Part shown: in pieces, positions 17,034 to 25,988 of the stretch
Layout: every line of letters starts with the position of its first letter
How positions within the stretch are numbered: position 1 is the stretch's first letter
Assembly: GCA_913030915.1 (NCBI GenBank)
Contig: CAJWEW010000002.1
Location: forward strand, 69,906-116,756
DNA length: 46,851 nt
Reading direction: 5' to 3'
From: an uncultured Rhodobiaceae bacterium
GTDB lineage: Bacteria > Pseudomonadota > Alphaproteobacteria > Rhizobiales > TMED25
Notes under the pieces: generated by a model
Seen by the model: the letters and a program-made list of their open reading frames with translations, nothing else
The model's database searches: none
What the model was told of the DNA's origin: nothing
Position numbers and translations under genes: made by a program

Positions 17034-17984
17034 CTAACTTCTGTCAGACAAAGCGTTTGTCATTATTCTGATATTTTCAATACCATCCTTATATGTGGAT
17101 CTTGGCTGAATGCTCTTAATTATTGCATTTGTAAAATCTACAACTTCTCCAAAAAATGAGCTTATTGGTTCAATCATTACTTTCTCATTGTTATGATAGA
17201 TCCTCTCATTGGTTTTTATACCAAAGACATTCTCACCAATAATGGTATTTTCAGCCGAGTAGATTTCAATTCTATTTACTGGTGGAAGAATTGCAGATGC
17301 GGTAATATCGCATATAATTCTGTCATTAAAGTTCAGGGAAAGTGTTGTGATTTCATCATTTATACTCTTAAATTTAGGAGAGAGAGAAACTTTTTTCATT
17401 TTTGTAGGCTCACCAAAATACCACCTAAATATATCAATCATGTGCGCTCCTGTCGCACTCATTGCCCAAAATTTTGACGCTTTTCCAAGCGCTCTCCATC
17501 CTGATGGATCGTTTTGAAGCGTAGTCAGTATTGATCTTGCATAATAAACCTGCCCAATTGCACTTGAGTCCAATACATCCTTAATATAACGCAGCCCTGC
17601 GTTAAATCTATTATTATGAGCCATTCCAAAAATAATGCCGGATTTTTCAATTTCAGCGATCATATTCTCACAGCTTTCAACGCTCGTCGCCATTGGCTTC
17701 TCGCATAATATATGTTTTTTGGCACGGCAGGACTTTATGACCTGCTCCTCGTGCAGGCTGTCGGGGGTGCAAACAATTACTGCATCGAGGTGATTATCTG
17801 CAAGTAAGTCATCAATTTCAACATAAGCCCTTGGTATTGAGTGCTTGATGGCAAATTCAGATCCTTTTATATCACTGCGAGATAATACTGATATTATATT
17901 CACATCATCAATTTTACTTATTGCAGGTATATAGCCATACTCCGCTATTCTACCTGTCCCCAATAGTGCAACATTAAGCGTCAT
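17034..17984 (-). CDS. Gfo/Idh/MocA family oxidoreductase
   Basis: A 316-residue NAD(P)-dependent sugar-type dehydrogenase. Rossmann motif LLGTGRIAEYGYIPAI at the N-terminus, CTPDSLHEEQ and CEKPMATSVE around residues 75-100, and GAHMIDIFRWYFGEP with the family histidine near residue 180. It is inserted between ruvX and pyrB, which are usually neighbours in alphaproteobacteria, and is read in the opposite direction. Substrate unknown; it is not closely similar to the other family member at 9186. Confidence 0.85.
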   Translation of the reverse strand: MTLNVALLGTGRIAEYGYIPAISKIDDVNIISVLSRSDIKGSEFAIKHSIPRAYVEIDDLLADNHLDAVIVCTPDSLHEEQVIKSCRAKKHILCEKPMATSVESCENMIAEIEKSGIIFGMAHNNRFNAGLRYIKDVLDSSAIGQVYYARSILTTLQNDPSGWRALGKASKFWAMSATGAHMIDIFRWYFGEPTKMKKVSLSPKFKSINDEITTLSLNFNDRIICDITASAILPPVNRIEIYSAENTIIGENVFGIKTNERIYHNNEKVMIEPISSFFGEVVDFTNAIIKSIQPRSTYKDGIENIRIMTNALSDRS

Positions 17985-18092
17985 AATGCCTCTTTGTGAT
18001 TATTTATTTAAGGATACATTCTTTTAATATAAAAAAAAATAAATAAATAATCTTGCAGAAAAGATGAAAGAGCGATATACAATGTTATTTTA
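17985..18092 (+). promoter_or_regulatory. Divergent intergenic region upstream of pyrB
   Basis: 108 bp of AT-rich sequence. A weak promoter pair for pyrB could be TTGCAG (18053-18058), 17 bp, TATACA (18076-18081), which would give a nearly leaderless mRNA. No terminator/antiterminator pair or PyrR-type leader structure was seen, so attenuation is not supported. Confidence 0.3.
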
Positions 18093-19037
18093 ATGAATAA
18101 AAAAAATAAAGACTCTCTTTATTTACCTCAGTTATCACATTTGCTGGGTATTGAAAAACTTTCTCCTCAAGACATCAACTTTATAATAAAAAAATCGCAA
18201 GAATGGTTTGAAAAGAACAAAAATAAACCACAGAAAACTGATATTCTCAGAGGAAAAACACAAATAAATCTATTTTTTGAACCCTCAACGCGCACACAAA
18301 GTTCATTTGAACTCGCCGGTAAAAGATTGGGTGCGGACGTTATCAATATGTCACTCAAACAGTCATCAGTTGCTAAAGGTGAAACCCTCATTGATACAGC
18401 GGTAACATTGAATGCTATGAAGCCCGATCTCCTAATTGTCCGCCATTATTCAGCTGGGGCATCTGAACTGCTATCACAAAAGGTCGATTGCTCTGTTATC
18501 AATGCAGGAGATGGCTCGCATGAACATCCGACGCAAGCAATACTTGATGCACTAACTATAATTCATCATAAAAAAAAGATAGAGGGACTGAAGGTGGCTA
18601 TATGCGGCGATATATTACACAGCAGAGTTGCAAGATCGAATATAATTCTACTATCAATGCTTGGGGCGGATATCAATATTGTTGCTCCAAAGACGCTGCT
18701 TCCAAAAAATATAGATGCATACAAAGTCAAAACATACCTAGATATGCGAGAAGGTATTCGAGATGTTGACGTAATTATGATGCTGAGACTGCAAAACGAA
18801 AGAATGTTAAGCTCATATATTCCTTCAGCTAGAGAATATTTCCAATACTACGGGCTTGATGAGGATAAGTTATCCTATGCTAGTAAGAATGCAATCGTGA
18901 TGCATCCCGGCCCAATGAACAGAGGAGTGGAAATTGATACATCAGTAGCAGATAATGTACAAAGCGTAATCAAGGATCAAGTTGAAATGGGAGTAGCGGC
19001 TCGGATGGCAGTTCTAGAAACATTAGCCACTAGGTAA
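18093..19037 (+). CDS. pyrB: Aspartate carbamoyltransferase catalytic subunit
   Basis: A 314-residue enzyme joining carbamoyl phosphate and aspartate to N-carbamoylaspartate in pyrimidine synthesis. The carbamoyl-phosphate loop is Ser65-Thr66-Arg67-Thr68 (FEPSTRT). [26 protein letters not shown] and [11 protein letters not shown] are the remaining active-site blocks. No pyrI regulatory subunit is adjacent. The pyrC-like gene follows after 6 bp; in this enzyme class (PyrB with a non-catalytic PyrC) the two proteins usually form one complex. Confidence 0.97.
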   Translation: MNKKNKDSLYLPQLSHLLGIEKLSPQDINFIIKKSQEWFEKNKNKPQKTDILRGKTQINLFFEPSTRTQSSFELAGKRLGADVINMSLKQSSVAKGETLIDTAVTLNAMKPDLLIVRHYSAGASELLSQKVDCSVINAGDGSHEHPTQAILDALTIIHHKKKIEGLKVAICGDILHSRVARSNIILLSMLGADINIVAPKTLLPKNIDAYKVKTYLDMREGIRDVDVIMMLRLQNERMLSSYIPSAREYFQYYGLDEDKLSYASKNAIVMHPGPMNRGVEIDTSVADNVQSVIKDQVEMGVAARMAVLETLATR

Positions 19038-19043
19038 AAAAGA

Positions 19044-20354
19044 ATGACCAAAAAGAAATTATTAATTAAAAATGCATTACTTGTGGACCCAAAAAATGAG
19101 GTGGAGTTTATTGGCTCCCTGCTTGTTGAAAAAGGAATTATTAAGGAAATCTTCAATAAACCAAGTCCGAATTACGATATTTCAGATTGTGAAATAATCG
19201 ATTGTAAAAAAAATGTTTTATCGCCTGGACTTATTGATATGTGGGTTTTTGCTGGTGAACCTGGATATGAGCACATTGAAACGATTGAGGATATAAGTAA
19301 TGCAGCGAAAGCATCTGGAATAACATCCATTGCATGTCGACCAGATACTAACCCTATAATAGACGAAGCTGAGTTAGTTCAATATATAATTCGAAAATCT
19401 GAAGATAAATCACAAATAAATATCTTACCAATAGCGGCATTGACAAAGAAGCATGAAGGAAAAAATATGACTGAAATCGGCCTTCTAAAAGAAGCGGGGG
19501 CGGTTGGTTTCTCAGATGCTTATAATGAAATAAATAATACAAATATACTAAAAAACGTATTCACCTACGCTTCAAACTTTAATGCTCAAATTATGCAATT
19601 ACCTGTATCGGACCTTGATAAATTTGGTGTAATGAATGAGAGTGAAATTTCAATGCGCCTTGGCCTACCAGGAATTGCAAAAATTTCTGAAACAATTGCG
19701 CTAGAGAGGGAGTTACGTATCGCACATCATACCAAAGTAAAGTATCATTCGATGTGCATTTCAACAAGCGAGTCTTATGATGTAGTTAATAAATTCAAAG
19801 ATATGAATGATAAAATTACATGCGGTGTGTCAATTAATAACCTAAAATTAAATGAAAATGATGTTGCCGCATATAGGACATTTTTTAAAGTCAAGCCACC
19901 GCTCCGATCAGAGAATGACCGCTCATATATACTTGAAAATTTAAATAATGATACAATTGATATAATAACATCAAACCATGAACCACAAGGAACAGAGTCT
20001 AAACGCCTACCATTCGAAGAAGCGGCATACGGTGCTGTGGGCATCGAGACATTGCTGGCAGCATCATTATCTTTATACCATGACGGTTATATTTCACTTT
20101 CAAAGCTTATGAAAAAAATGTCCTATAACCCTGCAAAGATTCTCAACTTAGAGAATACAGGAAGTCTTGAAGTTGGTAAAAAGGCCGATTTAATTCTCGT
20201 TGATTTGGATCAGCCGTGGGTGTGTGATGCTGATAAATTAACAACAAAATGTAAGAATACAACCTTTGAAAATCAAAAAATGCAAGGCAGAGTATTGCTA
20301 ACAATTGTTAATGGAAATATTATTCATAATTTAGTAGACCAGAAAAAAAAATAA
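19044..20354 (+). CDS. pyrC: Dihydroorotase-like protein without metal ligands (PyrX type)
   Basis: A 436-residue member of the dihydroorotase/amidohydrolase family encoded 6 bp after pyrB. The fold is intact (PGLID at the start of the barrel, EVGKKADLILVDLD at the end), but the catalytic residues are not. The HxH zinc pair is Trp67 and Phe69 (DMWVFAGEPG), the later histidine motifs read CIST and INNL instead of HVST and HHL, and the catalytic aspartate motif TDHAPH reads TSNHEPQ. This matches the degenerate PyrC homologues that act as structural partners of PyrB, so a separate active dihydroorotase should exist elsewhere in the genome. That last point is inference from family knowledge. Confidence 0.9.
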   Translation: MTKKKLLIKNALLVDPKNEVEFIGSLLVEKGIIKEIFNKPSPNYDISDCEIIDCKKNVLSPGLIDMWVFAGEPGYEHIETIEDISNAAKASGITSIACRPDTNPIIDEAELVQYIIRKSEDKSQINILPIAALTKKHEGKNMTEIGLLKEAGAVGFSDAYNEINNTNILKNVFTYASNFNAQIMQLPVSDLDKFGVMNESEISMRLGLPGIAKISETIALERELRIAHHTKVKYHSMCISTSESYDVVNKFKDMNDKITCGVSINNLKLNENDVAAYRTFFKVKPPLRSENDRSYILENLNNDTIDIITSNHEPQGTESKRLPFEEAAYGAVGIETLLAASLSLYHDGYISLSKLMKKMSYNPAKILNLENTGSLEVGKKADLILVDLDQPWVCDADKLTTKCKNTTFENQKMQGRVLLTIVNGNIIHNLVDQKKK

Positions 20355-20361
20355 TTTTGAT

Positions 20362-21000
20362 ATGACTTTGATTTTATTAGTATCACTATTTGCATATTTA
20401 TTAGGTAGTATTCCATTCGGGCTTATCCTATCGAAAAAGATTTTAAATATTGATATTCGTAAACTCGGCTCAAAAAATATTGGGGCAACTAATGTTATGA
20501 GAGCAGGTAATAGAAAAATTGGTGCTTTAACACTGCTATTTGATATATCAAAAGTCATAATACCAATGATGATGGCAAAATATTTTGATATAAATGCAAA
20601 CATGATCATCATCATTGGGTTCTTTTCTTTGCTTGGTCATGTGTTCCCAATTTGGCTCAATTTTCGTGGGGGAAAGGGAGTTGCGGCCTATTTTGGTATC
20701 TTGCTCATAATGAGCCCGATGTTTTCATTACTGTTTATATTTATTTGGGTATCAACTTTTGTCACTACGCGATACTCTTCCCTATCCAGCATAACATCAA
20801 TTATTTCAATACCTGTCGTATATATTATGGTAAATATGATGAAATTGAGTGACTTTATTTATTATGATTTTTTGAGCCCGAAGGATATGGACTTTCGTAT
20901 TAATTTTACGATTATACTTTTCATGAGTGTTATTTTGATATATAGGCATATGGAAAATATTAAAAGATTGATCAAAGGGCAAGAGTCCAAGCTTAAATAA
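20362..21000 (+). CDS. plsY: Acyl-phosphate glycerol-3-phosphate acyltransferase
   Basis: A 212-residue inner-membrane enzyme making lysophosphatidic acid from acyl-phosphate and glycerol-3-phosphate. The three family motifs are visible: GSIPFG (N-terminal loop), GSKNIGATNVMR and GHVFPIWLNFRGGKGVA. Five to six hydrophobic helices alternate with them. It sits 7 bp after pyrC and 1 bp before topA, so all four genes pyrB-pyrC-plsY-topA look co-transcribed. The dprA gene commonly found between plsY and topA is absent. Confidence 0.96.
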   Translation: MTLILLVSLFAYLLGSIPFGLILSKKILNIDIRKLGSKNIGATNVMRAGNRKIGALTLLFDISKVIIPMMMAKYFDINANMIIIIGFFSLLGHVFPIWLNFRGGKGVAAYFGILLIMSPMFSLLFIFIWVSTFVTTRYSSLSSITSIISIPVVYIMVNMMKLSDFIYYDFLSPKDMDFRINFTIILFMSVILIYRHMENIKRLIKGQESKLK

Positions 21001-21001
21001 A

Positions 21002-23500
21002 ATGATATTAGTAATAGTAGAATCACCGGCTAAAGCGAAAACAATTAATAAGTATCTGGGATCAGAATATAAGGTACTTGCTTCTATGGGGCATGTGCGG
21101 GACCTACCTGCAAAAAGTGGTTCAATAGATCCTGAAAATAATTTTGAAATGAAATGGGAAAAAACAAGTAGCAGGGCTAAGACCTTGAGAGAGATTGAGC
21201 ATGCAGTTGAGAAATCCGAAAAAATAGTACTTGCCACCGACCCCGATCGGGAGGGTGAAGCTATTTCATGGCACCTTTTTGAGTTATTAAATAAAAAAAA
21301 ATCTAAGAATTTCGAAAGGGTTGTTTTTAATGCCGTAACAAAAGATAAAGTTCTAGATGCAATAAACAATCCAAGGAGTATTGATAGTGATCTGGTTGAG
21401 GCATATAAAGCTCGGAGGTCCCTAGATTATCTTATTGGCTTTAAAATTTCTCCAATTTTATGGACTAAACTGTCGGGCGTTAAATCAGCAGGTAGAGTTC
21501 AATCAGTTGCACTAAAAATTATTTGTGAGAGAGAAATTGAGATAGAGAATTTCAAAAGCCAAAGATATTGGTCCATTACTTCATCAATGTCAGCAAAAAA
21601 TGGTCAAAATTTTACAGCATCTCTGGTATCTATTAATGAGAATAAATTAAACAAATTTGATATTAAGTCTGAAAAAGAAGCAAAAGCAATAATCAATAAT
21701 TTAAATAATTCCATTTTCACTGTATCTGAGGTTAAAAAAACAAGTATTATTAGAAAGCCCCAGCCACCGTTTACAACATCAACATTACAACAGGAGGCGT
21801 CGAAAAGACTTGGCTTTAACCCAACACGAACAATGCAAGTAGCTCAAAAATTGTATGAGGGAATAGACAGTCAAAAAATTGAAGGTGGGCTAATTACATA
21901 TATGCGAACTGACGGAGTCCAAATAGAAGATAACGTAATAAATGAGATAAGGAATAATATAGAAGTTATTTTTGGGGCTGAGCAAGTACCTCAAAATAAG
22001 AATATTTACCAGACAAAATCCAAGAATGCACAAGAGTCACACGAGGCTATCAGGCCCACATCAATAAGTAATGCGCCTGAAAATATTAAAGCCCATTTAA
22101 GTGATGAGCAATTCAAACTTTATGAGCTTATTTGGAAAAGAACAATGGCAAGTCAAATGGCCAATGCAAAATTTGAAAGAACCAGCATTACAATTAAAGC
22201 AATTGATAATTTAGGTCAGAATAATCTTTTTCGAGCATCCGGTGAACATCGATTGGAGGCTGGGTATCAAGTACTTTTTGATGACAAACCAAATGATGGT
22301 GCGGAAAAAGATCTGAATGAAGAAAAATTAAGTAATCAAAATGTGTTCGGAATAGAAGAAAATGAGTCTATCAGCTGTAAAAAACTCACAGATAATGCAC
22401 ACGATACTGAGCCACCACCGCGATTCAATCCAGCCTCACTAATTAAGCTCTTGGAGGACTTAGGAATTGGAAGACCGTCAACCTATGCAAGCATACTTAG
22501 TGTTTTGACAGAGAGAAACTATACAAAACTAGAACAAAAAAGATTTACCCCAACCAGCAATGGCAGACTTTTAACTGTCTTTTTAGAAAATTACTATCCA
22601 GACTACGTAAAATATGATTTTACCGCTGACTTAGAACAAAAATTAGATCAAATATCAAACGGCGACTTTACAAGAATATCTTTATTAGAGGATTTTTACT
22701 CAAATCTGGATATGAAAACCAAAAATGTTAAGGACGTTGAACGAATAGAAGTCATGGAAAACCTCGTAGACACGCTCGCCCCTCACATATTTGGCCAAGA
22801 CTCAGAAAATCCAAGACTATGCCCAGACTGCAGCGGGGGGAAAATAACTCTAAAGTCATTTGAAAGTGGTTCATTTTTATGTTGTTCAAATTATCCTGAT
22901 TGTAACTTTCAGCATGGTTTAGGAAAAAATGATGCTATCGCAACTCAGAAGCAAGTCATTGCAATTGATCCAATGACAGGCAATGAAATTACACTTCAAA
23001 GTGGTCGTTATGGCCCTTATTTAGAAGTGGAAGATCCCAGCATGGACAATGAGAAACCAAAGCGTGTCTCAATACCAAGAAACATCAAGGTAGAAGATTT
23101 GTCAGATGAACTAGCATTGCAGCTTATATCTCTGCCGAAATCAATTGGTAATCATCCCGAAACAAATCAGGAGATTACTGGCGCTATTGGCAGATATGGA
23201 CCCTATATCAAGCATGAAAATACGTATGTGAGTATTAAGCTTGAAGATCTTTTTGCAATAGGACTCAACCGGGCAGTGACGTTGATTGACGAAAAAAATA
23301 AAGTTTCACCCTCAAGCCCAAATCAAATATTGGGCCAATACCCCAAAACTAAGAATGATATAATTTTATCTAGTGGCAGATATGGGCCGTACTTAAAGTA
23401 CAAGAAAAAGAATTACTCTCTTGGGAAAAATATTTCGGTTGAAACATTAAACCTCGAAGAGGCTATAAAAATTATAGATTTAAAAGATAAAAAAAATTAA
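21002..23500 (+). CDS. topA: DNA topoisomerase I
   Basis: An 832-residue type IA topoisomerase that relaxes negative supercoils. The Toprim domain is at the N-terminus (VESPAKAKTI; acidic motif DPDREGEAISWH near residues 80-91) and the catalytic tyrosine is Tyr300 in GLITYMRTDG. The C-terminal part has a single four-cysteine zinc cluster (CPDC near residue 604, then CCSNYPDC), fewer than the three of E. coli. Three topo-I C-terminal repeats follow, each with a GRYGPY(L/I) signature near residues 660, 720 and 795. The start is 1 bp after the plsY stop. Confidence 0.97.
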   Translation: MILVIVESPAKAKTINKYLGSEYKVLASMGHVRDLPAKSGSIDPENNFEMKWEKTSSRAKTLREIEHAVEKSEKIVLATDPDREGEAISWHLFELLNKKKSKNFERVVFNAVTKDKVLDAINNPRSIDSDLVEAYKARRSLDYLIGFKISPILWTKLSGVKSAGRVQSVALKIICEREIEIENFKSQRYWSITSSMSAKNGQNFTASLVSINENKLNKFDIKSEKEAKAIINNLNNSIFTVSEVKKTSIIRKPQPPFTTSTLQQEASKRLGFNPTRTMQVAQKLYEGIDSQKIEGGLITYMRTDGVQIEDNVINEIRNNIEVIFGAEQVPQNKNIYQTKSKNAQESHEAIRPTSISNAPENIKAHLSDEQFKLYELIWKRTMASQMANAKFERTSITIKAIDNLGQNNLFRASGEHRLEAGYQVLFDDKPNDGAEKDLNEEKLSNQNVFGIEENESISCKKLTDNAHDTEPPPRFNPASLIKLLEDLGIGRPSTYASILSVLTERNYTKLEQKRFTPTSNGRLLTVFLENYYPDYVKYDFTADLEQKLDQISNGDFTRISLLEDFYSNLDMKTKNVKDVERIEVMENLVDTLAPHIFGQDSENPRLCPDCSGGKITLKSFESGSFLCCSNYPDCNFQHGLGKNDAIATQKQVIAIDPMTGNEITLQSGRYGPYLEVEDPSMDNEKPKRVSIPRNIKVEDLSDELALQLISLPKSIGNHPETNQEITGAIGRYGPYIKHENTYVSIKLEDLFAIGLNRAVTLIDEKNKVSPSSPNQILGQYPKTKNDIILSSGRYGPYLKYKKKNYSLGKNISVETLNLEEAIKIIDLKDKKN

Positions 23501-23555
23501 AATCATTCGTTGACTTACTTTAATATTGATATATTTATATAAAAAAAGGTAAATT

Positions 23556-23723
23556 ATGGCAAAATCTGGAAATATAAAGATACGATTAGAGAGTACAGCT
23601 GGTACTGGATATTTTTACGTTACAAAAAAGAATAATCGTACAATGACAGATAAGCTGGTTGTAAAAAAATATGATCCTGTTGCCAGGAAACATGTAGATT
23701 TTAAAGAAAATAAAATCAAATAA
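23556..23723 (+). CDS. rpmG: 50S ribosomal protein L33 (bL33)
   Basis: A 55-residue basic protein beginning [14 protein letters not shown] and containing [12 protein letters not shown] and [14 protein letters not shown]. It is the proteobacterial form without the zinc-binding CxxC pairs. The ATG lies 55 bp after the topA stop. A TTGACT at 23510-23515 could be a -35 box, but I see no convincing -10 partner. The 239-bp gap after it contains a candidate RNA gene. Confidence 0.95.
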   Translation: MAKSGNIKIRLESTAGTGYFYVTKKNNRTMTDKLVVKKYDPVARKHVDFKENKIK

Positions 23724-23754
23724 TACTAACCTTAATGTAGCCAATAAGGCTAAC

Positions 23755-23911
23755 CTGAGTTCATCATTTTTTTTGATATTTTTATAATTCATCTGGCCAT
23801 ATGTCAGTCTCCAAATTTGGAGGAGGCCAAATTTAGTGACTAACAATACGACCTAAACCCTACGGACCCAGGAGATGCGGCGGACCTGAGCAACTCCGCA
23901 GGGAAACTCAG
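23755..23911. ncRNA. Candidate structured RNA between rpmG and divK (strand unknown)
   Basis: In an otherwise AT-rich gap, 23850-23905 is markedly GC-rich and foldable. CCCTACGG (23858-23865) pairs with CCGCAGGG (23896-23903) over eight positions with one mismatch; inside, CAGG can pair with CCTG. An upstream hairpin nests CTCCA/TGGAG (perfect palindrome 23809-23822) in TGGCC (23794-23798) / GGCCA (23825-23829). CTGAGTT (23755-23761) is complementary to AACTCAG (23905-23911), closing a 157-nt element, though a local CTGAG at 23886-23890 competes for the same partner. There is no plausible protein frame. I do not recognise SRP RNA, tmRNA or RNase P RNA; a 6S-like RNA is possible from the size and end pairing but is not established. 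Confidence 0.4.
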
Positions 23912-23962
23912 TTTGTTATTATATAGTAATTTAATTTATTGAAAATAAATTTTTCAAATTTT

Positions 23963-24337
23963 TTACTCAAGAAATTTATTTACATTTCTTATAAATGGGT
24001 CCATGGAGATTGGCTTTGACATATACTCCTCGCACCCGAGGGCTAATATCTTATCCTTATCATCCTCCATCGCAAAGGCTGTGATCGCAATTATTGGAAT
24101 ATGTGAAATATTAGCATCTGCCTTTATCCAAGTAATCAAATCATAGCCAGAAATTCTTGGCAACTGTATATCCATAAGAATGAGGTTTGGTAACTCATTT
24201 AAAATTTTATCCATTGCAAACATAGGATCTGCACACTCGATAACTTCACAATTTTCTGCAATTAGAATTTCTCTGAATAGCTTCATATTCAGTTTATTAT
24301 CTTCGACAATTAGTACCTTTCTATTTTTCTTTTCCAT
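23963..24337 (-). CDS. divK: Single-domain response regulator, DivK-like
   Basis: A 124-residue stand-alone receiver domain. The acidic pocket is Glu12-Asp13, the phosphorylated residue is Asp56 (LILMDIQLP), and Thr86 and Lys108 (AITAFA, MSKPI) complete the active site. The stretch VEDNKLNMKLF and the TAFAM-GCEEYMSKPIS block closely follow Caulobacter DivK, the essential cell-cycle and polarity regulator of alphaproteobacteria. No pleD gene, its common neighbour, is present. It converges on rpmG across the candidate RNA and is divergent from the FemAB-like gene. Confidence 0.85.
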   Translation of the reverse strand: MEKKNRKVLIVEDNKLNMKLFREILIAENCEVIECADPMFAMDKILNELPNLILMDIQLPRISGYDLITWIKADANISHIPIIAITAFAMEDDKDKILALGCEEYMSKPISMDPFIRNVNKFLE

Positions 24338-24448
24338 ACGCAGATTGAATGAATATTTTTTATATACATATAATAGAATATAATAAATGCTACATATTAA
24401 TAGTTAGTTATTGAGTAATGCAAAAAAAACTTTGAAAGCTGGTAAAAA

Positions 24449-25588
24449 ATGATTGAAATCTGCAAGTCGATGAGTGAAATATCAGTAGATCATTTTCAAG
24501 ACTTGGATAATGACAACCCATTTATGAAATATGACTTTCTATGGTCACTGGAAAGCTCAGGTTGCGTAAGTGATGCATTTGGCTGGGCACCAAATCATCT
24601 AATAGAAAAAAACGAGCAAGGTCTTATCACCTGTTTTACGCCAGCATATTTGAAATATAATTCTTTTGGAGAATATATCTTTGATCATGCTTGGGTTGAC
24701 TTTTACAATAAAGTAAATATTAAGTATTTTCCAAAATTACTTGTTGCTATTCCATTTACCCCGATCAGATCATGCAAATTTCTCACTAAATCAAATGTCG
24801 TTAATGGTAAGGAAAAATCAATAAAGGCTATAAAATCTTTACTGGACATGCATGATATATCAAGCGCACATATCAATTTTATCGAAGACCCGGAAATAGG
24901 TATTTTACAAGATAATAATTTTATAAAAAGAAATAGTAAGCAGTTCATTTGGGATAATCAGAATTATAAAAACTTTGATGAATTCTTACATTCTTTAAAT
25001 GCAAGAAAAAGGAAGATGATTAACAAAGAGAGGAAGAGCTTACATTCTGATGGAATTAATTTTGATAGAGTTGAAGGCCAAAATATCACAAGTGAACAAC
25101 TCGATAACTTCTTCAAACATTACCTCGATACTTGCAATAGAAAATGGGGAAATGCTTACCTTAATAAGATTTTCTTTGAAAATCTAGTAGATAAGATGCC
25201 TGATAATTTATTACTGATTATAGCTAAAAAAAATGGTAACACCATAGCTAGCAGCCTACACCTCCATAATGATCATACACTATATGGCAGATATTGGGGG
25301 GCAAGCGGCTTTTATAAATTTTTACATTATGAGTTATGCTATTACCAAGCAATTGAGTATGCGATTGAGAAGCGGATGAAAACCATTGAGTCTGGCGCAG
25401 GCGGATCACATAAGATATCTAGAGGCTATAAACCTACATTAACCTACTCAGCTCATTTTTTCCAAAACCAGCAAATTCATAATATAGTATCAGAGTTCAT
25501 TGAAAAAGAGGGTGAGTACATTAATAAAGAGGTAGATTACCTATCGAGTTTTAACCCATTCAAAAAAACTGGAGGATTAAATGATTAA
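24449..25588 (+). CDS. FemAB-like (GNAT-fold) acyltransferase family protein, PF04339 type
   Basis: A 379-residue protein of the family often named 'peptidoglycan biosynthesis protein/GNAT'. Recognisable parts are NPFMKYDFLWSLESSG near residue 23, ARKRKMINKERK near 185 (basic helix of FemAB-like proteins), LHLHNDHTLYGRYWGAS and the C-terminal ESGAGGSHKISRGYKPT. The family is assumed to transfer an aminoacyl or acyl group, but its real substrate is unknown. The stop overlaps the HIT gene start by 8 bp, so translation is probably coupled. Confidence 0.8.
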   Translation: MIEICKSMSEISVDHFQDLDNDNPFMKYDFLWSLESSGCVSDAFGWAPNHLIEKNEQGLITCFTPAYLKYNSFGEYIFDHAWVDFYNKVNIKYFPKLLVAIPFTPIRSCKFLTKSNVVNGKEKSIKAIKSLLDMHDISSAHINFIEDPEIGILQDNNFIKRNSKQFIWDNQNYKNFDEFLHSLNARKRKMINKERKSLHSDGINFDRVEGQNITSEQLDNFFKHYLDTCNRKWGNAYLNKIFFENLVDKMPDNLLLIIAKKNGNTIASSLHLHNDHTLYGRYWGASGFYKFLHYELCYYQAIEYAIEKRMKTIESGAGGSHKISRGYKPTLTYSAHFFQNQQIHNIVSEFIEKEGEYINKEVDYLSSFNPFKKTGGLND

Positions 25589-25988
25589 TTATGATAAAGA
25601 TAACATTTTTTCAAAAATATTGGCGAATGAAATACCTGCAATTCGGGTTTTTGAAGATTCAAGTAATTTGGTAATAATGGACGCCTACCCCGAGAAACAG
25701 GGTCATATGTTAGCAATCCCTAAAGCAAAATCTAAAAATATATATGATATAACAGAGGAAGATTTAAAAAGGCTATGCATTCTTGTTAAGAAAATAGCTG
25801 AGATGCAAAAAATAGCTTTTGGGGCTGCTGGTGCCAAAATTATACATAATTGTGAGTCTGAGGCAGGACAAGTTGTTTTTCACACACACTTTCATATCAT
25901 TCCATATTTTGCAGAAAATAAGACTATGCCTGACAGTCTAAATAGTAAAGAAAAGCAAGCGGAAGCAGTAAGAAAGCTTCTAGTGTAG
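25581..25988 (+). CDS. HIT family protein
   Basis: A 135-residue nucleotide hydrolase/transferase of the histidine triad superfamily. The triad is HTHFHIIP near residues 91-98. The N-terminal ILANEIPAIRVFEDSSNLVIMDAYPEKQ region is typical of HinT-like proteins, which hydrolyse AMP- or acyl-adenylate conjugates. GGAGG lies 5 bases before the ATG, inside the preceding gene. Its end overlaps the convergent clpA end by 9 bp. Confidence 0.92.
   Translation: MINYDKDNIFSKILANEIPAIRVFEDSSNLVIMDAYPEKQGHMLAIPKAKSKNIYDITEEDLKRLCILVKKIAEMQKIAFGAAGAKIIHNCESEAGQVVFHTHFHIIPYFAENKTMPDSLNSKEKQAEAVRKLLV

Noticed and set aside
17985-18092. Pyrimidine attenuator upstream of pyrB
   Set aside because: No hairpin plus T-run and no leader peptide frame with a regulatory arrangement could be found.
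23738-23774. Intrinsic terminator after rpmG (hairpin TAGCC-AATAA-GGCTA, then a T-run)
   Set aside because: The T-run starts about 14 bases after the short stem, too far for a normal Rho-independent terminator.
23586-23846. 86-residue open frame on the minus strand covering rpmG and part of the gap
   Set aside because: It is antisense to rpmG, has no start signal and shows random-looking composition.
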